Assembly: GCA_002429615.1 (NCBI GenBank)
Contig: DJAN01000181.1
Coordinates: 1-25,947 of the forward strand
DNA: 25,947 nt
DNA from: Lysobacteraceae bacterium UBA6001
GTDB taxonomy: Bacteria > Pseudomonadota > Gammaproteobacteria > Xanthomonadales > Xanthomonadaceae
Direction: 5' to 3'
This document shows positions 16,888 to 24,063 of the stretch, piece by piece. Numbering within the stretch: position 1 is the first letter of the stretch; each line of letters begins with the position of its first letter. Both the position numbers and the translations under genes were made by a program. The notes below the pieces were generated by a model. That model made no database searches, had not been told where the DNA came from, and worked only from the letters and a program-made list of their open reading frames with translations.

Positions 16888-18798
16888 TCAGCCCGCCGCG
16901 CTCAGCGGCAGCTGCGCGCCCAGCGCCGGCCAGCGCTTCAGTACCGCCGCGCGGATGCCCGCCGCGTCGATGCCCGCTTCGGCCAGCAGGTCCTCGCGGC
17001 TGGCATGATGCTGGAACGCATCCGGCAAGCCCAGGTGCAGCACCGGGCGCAGCACGCCCTCGGCATTCAACAGCTCGGAAACCCCCGAGCCCGCGCCGCC
17101 TGCCACCACGTTGTCCTCGATGGTGACGAAACCCTCGTGCGTCTGCGCCAGCTGCAACAGCAGCTCGCGATCCAGCGGCTTGATGAAACGCATGTTGACC
17201 ACGGTCAGCCCCAGCTCCGCACCGACCTTCTCCGCCGCCGGCACCGTCGCGCCGAACGCGAGCAGGGCCACGCTACGCCCTTCGCGGCGCAGTTGCGCCT
17301 TGCCGATCGGCAAGGTGGACAGGTCGCTGCCGACCTCGGTCCCCGGCCCAGTGCCACGCGGGTAGCGCACCGCCGCCGGGCCGGCATGCCGGTGGCCGGT
17401 GGTGAGCATCTGCCGCGCCTCGGCCTCGTCGGCCGGCGCCATCACCACCATGTTCGGCACGCAACGCAGGAAGCTCAGATCGAGGTTGCCCGCATGCGTG
17501 GCGCCATCCGGACCGACCACGCCGCCGCGGTCGATCGCGAACAGCACGTCCAGGTCCTGCACCGCCACGTCGTGTACCAGCTGGTCGTAGGCGCGCTGCA
17601 GGAAGGTCGAATAGATCGCCACCACCGGCTTGGCGCCCTGCGTGGCCATGCCCGCCGCCAGCGTCACCGCGTGCTGCTCGGCGATCGCGGTATCGAAGTA
17701 GCGCTGCGGATATTCCTTGCTGAAGCGCACCAGGCCCGAGCCTTCCCGCATCGCCGGGGTGATGCCCAGCAGCTTGGGATCGGCGGCGGCCATGTCGCAC
17801 AGCCAGTCGCTGAAGATGTCGGTATAGGTCGGCTTCTTCACCGCGCCGGACTTGGCCACCAGGCCCTTCTCCGGATCGAACGGCCCCACCGCGTGGTAGC
17901 CGATCTGGTCGCCTTCGGCCAGCTCGTAGCCCTTGCCCTTGGTGGTGATCACGTGCAGCAGCTGCGGACCCTTGAGGGTCTTGAGCGTCTTCAGTGCACC
18001 GAGCAGGGCGGGCAGGTCGTGGCCGTCGATCGGGCCGGTGTAGTGGAAGCCCATTTCCTCGAACAGCGTGGACGGCACGAACATGCCCTTCCAGTGTTCT
18101 TCCCAGCGGCGCACGAAGCGCGCGGTCGGGTTGCTCTTCTTGTCGCCGAGGATTTTCTTGCCGCCCTCGCGAATCGCGTTGAGGGTGCGACTACCGGTCG
18201 CACGCCCGAGCATCTTGGTCAGCCCGCCCACGGCCTCGGAGATCGACATGCGGTTGTCGTTGAGGATCACCAGCAGGTTCGGCTCCGAATCCATGCCGCC
18301 AGCGTGGTTGAGCGCCTCGTAGGCCATGCCCGCGGTCATCGCGCCATCGCCGATCACCGCCACCACCTTGCGGTCATCGCCGGCCTGCTGCAGGGCGATG
18401 GCCATGCCCAGCGCGGCGGAGATCGAGGTGGAGGAGTGGCCGACGCCGAAGGTGTCGTACGGGCTTTCCTCGCGCTTCGGGAACGGCGCGACGCCGTCCT
18501 TCTGCTTGACCGTGTGGATCTGGTCGCGCCGGCCGGTGAGGATCTTGTGCGGGTAGGTCTGGTGGCCCACGTCCCAGACCAGCTGGTCGGCCGGGGTCTG
18601 GTAGAGGTAGTGCAGGGCCACGGTCAGCTCGATGACGCCCAGTCCGGCGGCGAAATGGCCGCCACTTTTGCCTACCGATTCAATCAGATACGCCCGCAGC
18701 TCCTCGGCGATCGCCGGCAGCTCGTCCTCGCCGAAGCGGCGCAGGTCGGCCGGGGTCTGCACCTGGGAGAGACGGGGATAGCGGGCGGAATCGATCAT
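16888..18798 (-). CDS. dxs: 1-deoxy-D-xylulose-5-phosphate synthase
   Basis: The enzyme condenses pyruvate and glyceraldehyde-3-phosphate, the first step of the MEP isoprenoid pathway, using thiamine diphosphate and Mg2+. I start at the ATG at 18798 ([16 protein letters not shown]), which matches Xanthomonas and gives 636 residues; the longer in-frame reading to 18858 would run through the promoter. The N-terminal domain carries [15 protein letters not shown] and the TPP motif GDG at 150-152 with the Asn near residue 180. The middle domain has [15 protein letters not shown] with the catalytic Glu, and [13 protein letters not shown]. The C-terminal transketolase domain closes with [20 protein letters not shown] products feed undecaprenyl phosphate, the carrier for gum synthesis, although regulation is separate. 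Confidence 0.98.
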   Translation of the reverse strand: MIDSARYPRLSQVQTPADLRRFGEDELPAIAEELRAYLIESVGKSGGHFAAGLGVIELTVALHYLYQTPADQLVWDVGHQTYPHKILTGRRDQIHTVKQKDGVAPFPKREESPYDTFGVGHSSTSISAALGMAIALQQAGDDRKVVAVIGDGAMTAGMAYEALNHAGGMDSEPNLLVILNDNRMSISEAVGGLTKMLGRATGSRTLNAIREGGKKILGDKKSNPTARFVRRWEEHWKGMFVPSTLFEEMGFHYTGPIDGHDLPALLGALKTLKTLKGPQLLHVITTKGKGYELAEGDQIGYHAVGPFDPEKGLVAKSGAVKKPTYTDIFSDWLCDMAAADPKLLGITPAMREGSGLVRFSKEYPQRYFDTAIAEQHAVTLAAGMATQGAKPVVAIYSTFLQRAYDQLVHDVAVQDLDVLFAIDRGGVVGPDGATHAGNLDLSFLRCVPNMVVMAPADEAEARQMLTTGHRHAGPAAVRYPRGTGPGTEVGSDLSTLPIGKAQLRREGRSVALLAFGATVPAAEKVGAELGLTVVNMRFIKPLDRELLLQLAQTHEGFVTIEDNVVAGGAGSGVSELLNAEGVLRPVLHLGLPDAFQHHASREDLLAEAGIDAAGIRAAVLKRWPALGAQLPLSAAG

Positions 18799-18826
18799 CG
18801 GGGTGGGGCGTGCTGAATGACTGGCT

Positions 18827-18855
18827 ATTGTCCCGCCCTCGTGCTCAGGGGGCAA
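18827..18855 (-). promoter_or_regulatory. dxs promoter
   Basis: On the minus strand TTGCCC (18855-18850) and GACAAT (18832-18827) are spaced by exactly 17 bases, 29 bases before the dxs start codon. This is a good sigma-70 arrangement. It means the native dxs upstream region is intact to at least 18855. Confidence 0.6.
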
Positions 18856-18899
18856 CAATGCGGACTTCTCGTTCAGATTTGCTGGCAGCTGGCCGCAGA

Positions 18900-18918
18900 C
18901 CCCTAACTTATGTAGGGG
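18900..18918. other. Inverted repeat at the end of the island
   Basis: CCCCTA and TAGGGG form a 6-bp inverted repeat around seven bases. The stop codon of the last ParB-like gene lies in the loop. Its place at the island's left edge makes it either a weak terminator for the ParB operon or part of an attachment site. Neither is shown. Confidence 0.3.
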
Positions 18919-19840
18919 AGGTGAAGGTTTGAGGAGTACTTGCTACTTCCAGGTGCGTGATATCGGCAATCTTTTGGAGTTGTTGCAAGTAGTCTGTGTT
19001 CGTCTGAGCGAGCCAGCGGACTACCGCAGCGTTGTTCAACAGTGAGGTCTTTATGTAGGTCCGGATGATCTCAAGTTGAAGGCTCAACGGCCCATAGCTT
19101 TCTTCAAGAAGCTTCGTGTCGGCTTGGAGGGCAGCCAGCTCTCGTTCCAGCCTCTGAAGAGCATCTACTGATGGAGCGCTCTGATGTTGCTTCGAGGACG
19201 GGGCTCGCAGCTGTTCTGATGAAGTGCTCTGGAGGAGCGCCGTCGCCAGCCTGATTGAATAATCCCCGAGATTGATCATGGTTTGGGCGACATCGATCTG
19301 CCGCAGTTGCTTCATCTTCCGTAGAACACGAAATGCGCCGGCTGCGACTGGCTTATCTGCCAACAACGCGATAGCGTCATCGCAAATTCCATCCAAGAGT
19401 CTGAACTTGTCGCGGATTGTACTGGGAGATATGGCTAGTACAGAGGATAGCTGTTCGACTGACACGCCGCGCTCTACGGCTCGGAGAATCATTCGATGTT
19501 CCTGCACAACAGAGAGTCGATTGACGTACTTGTTGTAGGTATAGCCCTCGTCATCGGTCGAGATCATGCAAGGGGCGGAAGGCTCGCCAATATCTTTAAG
19601 CGCTTCTAGTCTCATGCGTCCATCAAGTACGAGAAAGCCCTGGTCTACTGCTCTATCAATCGCCACTGCAAGCGGCTCCACGAGGCCGACTGCCCGTATT
19701 GAGCTGACGATTTGTCGGTACTTTACGGACAGCCTGACGCCGACTGGTATGGGTACGGAATAGTGAAGCTGGTGTAGCGGGATCTGTATGCAGTCGCCAT
19801 CAAAGCCCAACTTGGCGCCAGCGGGAAATTGCGTGGTCAC
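18908..19840 (-). CDS. ParB/RepB-like protein, second copy (divergent nucleotide motif)
   Basis: A 310-residue ParB-superfamily protein. The N-terminal ParB domain has the strand VEPLAVAID and the motif DGRMRLEAL at residues 73-81, matching the GERRxRA region of ParB. The second CTP-contact motif, normally ENxxR, reads NKYVNR (103-108). A helix-turn-helix follows around 124-149 ([21 protein letters not shown]). The C-terminal half is helical, with a coiled-coil-like part ([22 protein letters not shown]), and fits the RepB C-terminal type known from recombinase-linked plasmid-partition-like proteins. The start overlaps the stop of the first ParB gene (ATGA). No ParA gene is present, so a partition role is doubtful; a DNA-binding role with the recombinase is more likely (inference). 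Confidence 0.8.
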   Translation of the reverse strand: MTTQFPAGAKLGFDGDCIQIPLHQLHYSVPIPVGVRLSVKYRQIVSSIRAVGLVEPLAVAIDRAVDQGFLVLDGRMRLEALKDIGEPSAPCMISTDDEGYTYNKYVNRLSVVQEHRMILRAVERGVSVEQLSSVLAISPSTIRDKFRLLDGICDDAIALLADKPVAAGAFRVLRKMKQLRQIDVAQTMINLGDYSIRLATALLQSTSSEQLRAPSSKQHQSAPSVDALQRLERELAALQADTKLLEESYGPLSLQLEIIRTYIKTSLLNNAAVVRWLAQTNTDYLQQLQKIADITHLEVASTPQTFTSPT

Positions 19841-20730
19841 TGGGGTGCTCCAGTGGGGAGAAGGTCGGCTAGGGGGCGGGGGATGCTAGTGAGGCCCTCG
19901 CGCTTAAGTAAGTTGAGGAAGTCGTTCTGGCTGAAAAGTTCTCTAAGAACCTCTCGGGAGACTAGTAGAGACTTCTCGACAAACTCGGCCTTCTTCTGGA
20001 TCTTGAGATGCATCTCTGCATCCTTTTTGTAGAGCCTGGACAGATCCTCTGGCGTCATCTTCTTTCGCTGGCTTCCTCTCGTGAACGCTATGCTGGAGCT
20101 CTTTCCGCTGTTAGCTCGCCTTTCGAGAATTTTGCGGACTATCGTGATCTTCCTTCCTTTCAAGTCCCCCGCTTCATAGGCATCGATAAGCAGTTGTTGT
20201 GCCTCTTTGTCGCTGGCTTTTGATATCTCGATGGCAAGGTTCATTGATATATGGCCGGCCTCGACCGCTGCTAGAAGGCGTCGTTCGCCGCGTTCCAGTA
20301 GATTTCCGATGGTATTGACCCACGATGCGGTGCATCCAAGCTTCACTGATATCTCTCTATCGGAGTAGCCAGCGGAGCGAAGGCTCTGAATCTTCTCCAT
20401 AGCCTCGGCGGCCCGAGGGGTTCGCCTGGCCACGTTCTCCACAATTCCCATGATGTGGCTTGTGTGCTCGTCAACATCGAGAACAAGTGCAGGGATCTCG
20501 ATGTGGCCGAGCTGTTGGAAAGCTTCTAGGCGTCCCTGGCCGCAAACCAAAGTGTAAGGCTTAGTGCTTTCTGTTGTGTTGCTCAGCCGTACGCTAATGG
20601 GGCGCTTAAGTCCAACGGTATCGATGCTTTGGATGATGCTTCGATGCACTCGCTGGCTTCTTATGCGTGGGTTGGATACGTAGATGTCTGCTACAGGGAT
20701 GTTCTTTATGGTTCGGTTTTGAGTGGGCAT
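19837..20730 (-). CDS. ParB-domain protein, first copy
   Basis: A 297-residue ParB-family protein. Residues 8-105 form the ParB/Srx-like domain: IPVADIYVSNPRIR, then LKRPISVRL, GQGRLEAF at 64-71 and ENVARR at 98-103, which corresponds to the ENxxR nucleotide motif. A clear helix-turn-helix lies at 120-145 (YSDREISVKLGCTASWVNTI). The C-terminus is a basic helical region. The start is the ATG at 20730 with GGAGG six bases upstream; the first 25 bases overlap the recombinase gene. The stop overlaps the next ParB-like gene. Tandem ParB-like genes behind a serine recombinase occur in other proteobacteria to my knowledge, but their joint function is not established as far as I know. Confidence 0.85.
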   Translation of the reverse strand: MPTQNRTIKNIPVADIYVSNPRIRSQRVHRSIIQSIDTVGLKRPISVRLSNTTESTKPYTLVCGQGRLEAFQQLGHIEIPALVLDVDEHTSHIMGIVENVARRTPRAAEAMEKIQSLRSAGYSDREISVKLGCTASWVNTIGNLLERGERRLLAAVEAGHISMNLAIEISKASDKEAQQLLIDAYEAGDLKGRKITIVRKILERRANSGKSSSIAFTRGSQRKKMTPEDLSRLYKKDAEMHLKIQKKAEFVEKSLLVSREVLRELFSQNDFLNLLKREGLTSIPRPLADLLPTGAPQ

Positions 20731-22286
20731 GCGGCCTCCATAAGCGAGATCCTGCTAGTTAGCGTGAATAGCTGTTCTAGAGATCTTGTTCGATAGGCGT
20801 CTAGAGTGAATCCGTTGTCCTCCTTTAGTGGCTTGCTGATGTGCTGCATATCTATGGATGGGATCACGAAGTAATCGCGCGGATGTAGGTTGTCGTCGTC
20901 CATCCGAACTACTACGGTGAGTTCTGGTTGAAATCGGGAGTCAAGCTTGACCCGCCATCGCCTTGTGTAGCTGGGCATGCGCTTGCACCTGGCCAGAACT
21001 ACGGAGACGCGCAGCTCGTTGTTGACTTTGAGTAGAAGGCTATCCGGGCAGGTTTGTGTTCGCCCGCCGTGACGCTCTATATCCCGTGCGATCTGGCTGA
21101 GTAATTGTCGCCGCCTTAGGTTAAGGAAGTTATTTATCATCAGGTATTGGTAGTCGTGCTTTGCCGCGTATCCAATCATCGCGTAAGCATGAATTAGTGT
21201 CCCGAATCTGGTTCGATAAGAGCTGCTCGATGGCGTCGATTCTTCTTCATCGATCAAAAGCTTAGTGATTGCTCCGTGCTTCCGTAGCACATCCCTGAGT
21301 GCATCAAGCATCTCCTCATCAGTGAGGCGGCGCGCTCGTGCTGCTATCACGCTTTGGGCGCGATAGAAGAGGTCCTCCGGGACGATGGCTTCGAAGGCGT
21401 TTCTCTTCCTGATCCATTGTTCCGGGGGGTTGTGGGTGAACCTCTGTTTAAGCTTGAAGGATGTTCGGTTGTAGACGTTGTTCCCGATGTATTTCTCGTT
21501 GGTGAGAACTTGATGGACTGTTGCGCGCGTCCATTCCGTGCCAATTCCATTTCGGATTGAATCGCGGTTTAGCCTCGCGGCGATTACTCTTTCGGGCAAC
21601 GAGTCTTCGACGAAGAGTCGGTAGATTCGCAGTACCGTGGCGACTTCATCTGGTGGGCCTGGGACGAGAACTATTCGATCTGTTTGGAGGCTCTTCTTCT
21701 GGCCTCGAACGAGGATTTGCTTTGGGTTGTTGCTTTCATCCGTTAGTTGGCGCCTTAGGCCGAAGCCAGCGGCACCGCCCTGTCTGTAGCCGTGGCGAAC
21801 AATCGTGCAAGCACCCTTGAAGACTTTGTCGGATAGCTCGCGGCTGTACTCAGCCGCCATGCTCCGCTTCAGTCCTATGAGGATGGTTGATGGGAGTGAT
21901 CCATCATTTTGAAATGGCTCTGCACAATAGATGACCGGGATGCCCTTGCTCTTGCAGGCATGAACGTATGCGGCGGACTCATCGGGGTCAGGGAAGCGGC
22001 CCCAGCGGCTGACGTCGTAGACCAGGATCGCCTGAAACTCTGGGTTTGACCCGTCAACGTCGCGAAGAAGAGATTGCAGAGCGCATCTTCCCTTGAGGTT
22101 GAGGCCGCTTTTTCCTGAGTCTGTGTATGTCCGAACGATCTCCATGCCGTTTGCATTGGCGTATTCCGAGATGGCCGACATTTGGTTTTCGGTTGAGTAC
22201 CTTTGGTGCTCAGTTGACATCCGCACGTACTGAGCCACGGGCACCCTTATGTCAGTGTGCGGCGGGGGGTGAGTGTCGCGGTTCAC
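20706..22286 (-). CDS. Serine recombinase (resolvase/invertase superfamily, large type)
   Basis: A 526-residue site-specific recombinase. The N-terminal resolvase domain (about 15-160) has the active-site motif YVRMSTEHQ with Ser24 as nucleophile and Arg22, VYDVSRWGR with Arg94 and Arg97, and the helix AAEYSRELSDKV at 144-155. A recombinase domain follows (about 170-290, including RVIAARLNRDSIRNGIGTEWTRATVHQVLTN-type sequence and YIGNNVYNR). The C-terminal ~200 residues match no motif I know, and no zinc-ribbon cysteine pairs are obvious. The start is a GTG at 22286 that overlaps the stop of a 58-aa ORF (GTGA) and has no Shine-Dalgarno sequence, indicating translational coupling. It probably drives integration and excision of the island. 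Confidence 0.9.
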   Translation of the reverse strand: MNRDTHPPPHTDIRVPVAQYVRMSTEHQRYSTENQMSAISEYANANGMEIVRTYTDSGKSGLNLKGRCALQSLLRDVDGSNPEFQAILVYDVSRWGRFPDPDESAAYVHACKSKGIPVIYCAEPFQNDGSLPSTILIGLKRSMAAEYSRELSDKVFKGACTIVRHGYRQGGAAGFGLRRQLTDESNNPKQILVRGQKKSLQTDRIVLVPGPPDEVATVLRIYRLFVEDSLPERVIAARLNRDSIRNGIGTEWTRATVHQVLTNEKYIGNNVYNRTSFKLKQRFTHNPPEQWIRKRNAFEAIVPEDLFYRAQSVIAARARRLTDEEMLDALRDVLRKHGAITKLLIDEEESTPSSSSYRTRFGTLIHAYAMIGYAAKHDYQYLMINNFLNLRRRQLLSQIARDIERHGGRTQTCPDSLLLKVNNELRVSVVLARCKRMPSYTRRWRVKLDSRFQPELTVVVRMDDDNLHPRDYFVIPSIDMQHISKPLKEDNGFTLDAYRTRSLEQLFTLTSRISLMEAACPLKTEP

Positions 22287-22459
22287 TGTGTGGGTTCGCA
22301 GCGGGCTCGCATTCGGGCGAAGCTATTGCTGACATATTTCGATGTTATTTCAGCTTCGACGGGCGTTATGAATCGCTCGCCTCCGTTTGTCGCGAGCTGC
22401 TCTATCGATAGATCTACGTTAGCGTTGCAGATGAAGACGGTCGGCTTTGTTTTCGACAT
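22283..22459 (-). CDS. Small protein (58 aa) coupled to the recombinase gene
   Basis: An ORF of 58 codons beginning MSKTKPTVFICNANVDLSIE and ending CEPTQ. Its stop overlaps the recombinase GTG start (GTGA), the same coupling used between the two ParB genes, and the recombinase lacks its own ribosome-binding site. This is the main evidence that it is translated. Its own ribosome-binding site is poor (only GGG about ten bases upstream). The product is soluble, with a beta-strand start (TVFIC) and a short helical end rich in Arg. No family is recognised. It could be a leader peptide for translation of the recombinase or a small regulator such as a directionality factor (speculative). Confidence 0.5.
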   Translation of the reverse strand: MSKTKPTVFICNANVDLSIEQLATNGGERFITPVEAEITSKYVSNSFARMRARCEPTQ

Positions 22460-22469
22460 TTGTGGTTGA

Positions 22470-22495
22470 CCCGCCGGAGACGCTGCTCCGGCGGG
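22470..22495 (-). terminator. Perfect 10-bp hairpin between immunity candidate and recombinase operon
   Basis: CCCGCCGGAG and CTCCGGCGGG form a perfect 10-bp stem around six bases. No T-run follows on the minus strand, and the next start codon (22459) is only about ten bases downstream, leaving no room for a separate promoter. It is either an inefficient terminator that separates expression levels within one transcript, or a regulatory hairpin over the start of the 58-aa ORF. Confidence 0.55.
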
Positions 22496-22518
22496 CCATT
22501 CATTGGTCTAGATCGTTG

Positions 22519-22695
22519 CTAATGATCGCGATCTCGCGATAGCCATTTGTCGATCCCTTCTATAACGCTGAGAATCAGCCCCGTCATGGCAGCGAGCCCG
22601 GCAATTGTCCACTTCTCGGGCACACAGGCCTTTAGAGGGATGGACGTTATAAGAAGAGTGATGACATAGATCACTGTCTTTAGTAGCGAAGACAC
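22519..22695 (-). CDS. Small two-TM membrane protein, candidate microcin immunity protein
   Basis: A 58-residue ORF starting with GTG at 22695, ten bases after the stop of the microcin-like gene; an in-frame TAG two codons upstream fixes the 5' limit. AGG lies close before the GTG. The product has two hydrophobic helices, about residues 4-22 (LLKTVIYVITLLITSIPL) and 29-48 (WTIAGLAAMTGLILSVIEGI). They are joined by a short polar loop (KACVPEK), and a charged tail (DKWLSRDRDH) ends the protein. Small membrane proteins encoded directly behind class II microcins are commonly their immunity factors. The function is inferred from size, topology and position; a small holin-like protein is an alternative. 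Confidence 0.6.
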   Translation of the reverse strand: MSSLLKTVIYVITLLITSIPLKACVPEKWTIAGLAAMTGLILSVIEGIDKWLSRDRDH

Positions 22696-22705
22696 AGCCT
22701 ATGCG

Positions 22706-22957
22706 TCAGGCGGTATGGAGTCTGATCAGCCAGGCTCGGAGTCCAGCGGGGGTCCCTCCGAATGGGCCATAGTTCTTTCCGCCAACTCCCATGTTGTTCG
22801 CCACGAAGGCTCCCGCCACGCAACCAGCAAGCCCTCCTGCTATGCCTCCCACCCTGCTTCCTATCGCCCCTCCTATGCTGCAGCCGATAGTTTCGCGAGA
22901 AACTCCCGTGATGCCACCAGACACTCGCGCGATTTCCTGATTGGTCAAGACTCTCAT
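22706..22957 (-). CDS. Class II microcin-like precursor with double-glycine leader
   Basis: An 83-residue peptide starting MRVLTNQEIARVSGG, a near-textbook microcin leader (compare the colicin V leader MRTLTLNELDSVSGG) with predicted cleavage after Gly15. The 68-residue core is rich in Gly and Ala, with repeated GxxxG-type spacing and two Cys (26 and 46) that may pair. It ends in a more polar tail (GKNYGPFGG...LRAWLIRLHTA). GGAG lies seven bases before the ATG. The peptide would be cut and exported by a peptidase-containing ABC transporter, but none is encoded in this window. The composition fits pore-forming class IIa microcins or Blp-like bacteriocins. It is followed by a small membrane protein gene. 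Confidence 0.75.
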   Translation of the reverse strand: MRVLTNQEIARVSGGITGVSRETIGCSIGGAIGSRVGGIAGGLAGCVAGAFVANNMGVGGKNYGPFGGTPAGLRAWLIRLHTA

Positions 22958-23256
22958 GACTTCTCCATTGGATTGCCGGTCGATTTGCCGGCTCTAAAAG
23001 GAGAGTCCACTCTGAAGATGGGCGCTATTGGAAGATTCGGAGACATTACGATTTCGTCAATGTGGCTGGCGTTGACACTTACTCTTGCCGAATTCGTGGG
23101 TGCGCTAAGGGCGCTATAGTCACAGCGTTTTTGCACCTTGGCTGGTAAGGGGCATGAGCCGGAATACTCGAAGCAGCAGGCTAGCGGGCGATAATTTTGG
23201 TGCGCAGGGCCGCTGCTGGGCGAGGCGATTCAGGGCCCACATGTACTGGAGGTCTT

Positions 23257-23514
23257 ATGGATCAGGTTACTGATGCTCAGTTGGTTGATGTGCTTCGCGC
23301 ACGCTGCGATGCGTTGACATGGGTTTGCACGACTCTCATCCAGTCCCACCCAGGTCTCAAGATCGTTCGCGCGCAGTGGCACGCGCGTCGATTCATTGAA
23401 CGTGCTGGTGGCATGGAAGGCCTAGGAATGGATTACCGACAGGCTTATTTGGAGGAGATTTCGGCCTGGACAATGACGCTAGAGGCGCTGGTCGTCGCGC
23501 CTCGGCCGGAGTAA
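23257..23514 (+). CDS. Hypothetical protein (85 aa)
   Basis: The ATG at 23257 has a perfect GGAGG at 23248-23252, which favours it over an upstream in-frame start. The product begins MDQVTDAQLVDVLRARCDAL and appears wholly alpha-helical and soluble, with several Trp residues (LTWVC, AQWHARRF, SAWTM). I do not recognise the family. It runs opposite to the microcin gene and shares a ~300-base divergent intergenic region with it. A GATAAT at 23190-23195 is a possible -10 box, but no -35 box fits well. The gene is followed at 29 bases by another short gene with a similar start. Confidence 0.65.
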   Translation: MDQVTDAQLVDVLRARCDALTWVCTTLIQSHPGLKIVRAQWHARRFIERAGGMEGLGMDYRQAYLEEISAWTMTLEALVVAPRPE

Positions 23515-23543
23515 CGTCCAACCGCCGTCTAGGAGCGCCGGTT

Positions 23544-23774
23544 ATGGACCGAGTCACCGCAACTGCGTTGATCGACCAGCTTTGCCGCGAGCTGCCTGTC
23601 GGCGGCACGGAGGCGGCGGATGCATTTGACTATGGCTGGTTTCGTGAGCGGGTGGGCACGATCGCGGGGCATTGCCGCGCTGTGGATGGAATTTATATCT
23701 GGCAGTACGCTCTTTGGCACCTAGATCGGGCTGGCCTCATGCCCGTAGGTGTTTGCCCTATTTACCGGGGCTGA
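23544..23774 (+). CDS. Hypothetical protein (76 aa)
   Basis: The ATG at 23544 follows AGGAG at 23531-23535. The product begins MDRVTATALIDQLCREL, resembling the start of the preceding 85-aa protein (MDQVTDAQLVDVL). It continues with an aromatic-rich helical part (FDYGWFRERV, IYIWQYALWHLDRAGL). It is probably co-transcribed with that gene (29-base gap). I do not recognise it. The two proteins may be distant paralogues or simply share an N-terminal helix type. It lies at the right side of the low-GC island and is the last gene before the uup regulatory region. Confidence 0.6.
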   Translation: MDRVTATALIDQLCRELPVGGTEAADAFDYGWFRERVGTIAGHCRAVDGIYIWQYALWHLDRAGLMPVGVCPIYRG

Positions 23775-23948
23775 TGTTGGCGCTATCAGAGTCAATTCTG
23801 GTTCGGCTCGACTATCACAATCTTGTCTGCGCAGTTCTTACTCATCGCTGACTTCGATATCAGCTCCGCGTGTCGACTCGATCGTGCTGGCGGGCTTGCA
23901 ACGATCTCGCTGGCGTGGGACGGCTCCCCGCCGACCCAATGGAGATTT

Positions 23949-23972
23949 TGTGGGAGCGGGTTCAGCCGCGAC
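23949..23972. repeat. REP-like palindromic repeat
   Basis: TGTGGGAGCGGGTTCAGCCG matches the xanthomonad REP consensus, with GCGG/CCGC arms around GTTCAG and one variant base compared with the copy at 16825. It marks the return to native chromosomal sequence after the island. Confidence 0.7.
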
Positions 23973-24028
23973 CGCAGATCATCGGCGCCGGGCGGGGCAG
24001 GGTGAGGGCCTGGGGCCGCACATCGCCA

Positions 24029-24063
24029 ACGAAGATCCCCCTTATCCCCCGTACAATAGCCGC
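24029..24063 (+). promoter_or_regulatory. uup promoter, possibly leaderless
   Basis: TACAAT at 24052-24057 is a 5/6 match to the -10 box and ends six bases before the ATG at 24064. Initiation at the usual spacing would fall on or next to that A, and there is no Shine-Dalgarno sequence. The matching -35 (ACGAAG) is poor. The neighbouring dxs promoter shares the string ACAATAGCC. Confidence 0.5.

Larger units (their letters stand above)
18856..23945. mobile_element. Putative integrated island with serine recombinase and tandem ParB genes
   Basis: Between the dxs promoter and the REP/promoter region of uup, base composition and codon use change: many TTG, AGA, GTT and ATA codons and AT-richer text, against the GC-rich flanks. 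The segment carries a serine recombinase, two ParB/RepB-type proteins, a microcin-like pair and three small unknown genes, and no housekeeping gene. Boundaries are inferred from the last recognisable native elements on each side. No convincing terminal repeats were seen; the ends are uncertain by some tens to hundreds of bases. Confidence 0.65.

Noticed and set aside
16819..18816. 665-codon plus-strand ORF antisense to dxs
   Set aside because: It is a shadow of dxs in GC-rich DNA: His/Arg/Gln-rich low-complexity product with no motif.
22968..22993. GATTTGCCGGC resembling GATTTGCTGGC at 18877-18887 as a second att candidate
   Set aside because: It would place the right end inside the microcin upstream region, and the match is short and imperfect.
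22715..23119. 134-codon plus-strand ORF opposite the microcin gene
   Set aside because: It has no ribosome-binding site or recognisable motif and is antisense to an ORF with a clear leader peptide and GGAG site.
22954..23136. 60-codon minus-strand ORF whose stop overlaps the microcin ATG (ATGA)
   Set aside because: The overlap is tempting, but the start is GTG without a ribosome-binding site, the sequence shows no fold-like pattern, and this stretch probably holds the promoter.
18893..23937. CCGCAGACCC / CCGCCGACCC as attachment-site direct repeat
   Set aside because: Ten bases with one mismatch in 5 kb of searched sequence is close to chance, so it is listed only as a weak lead.
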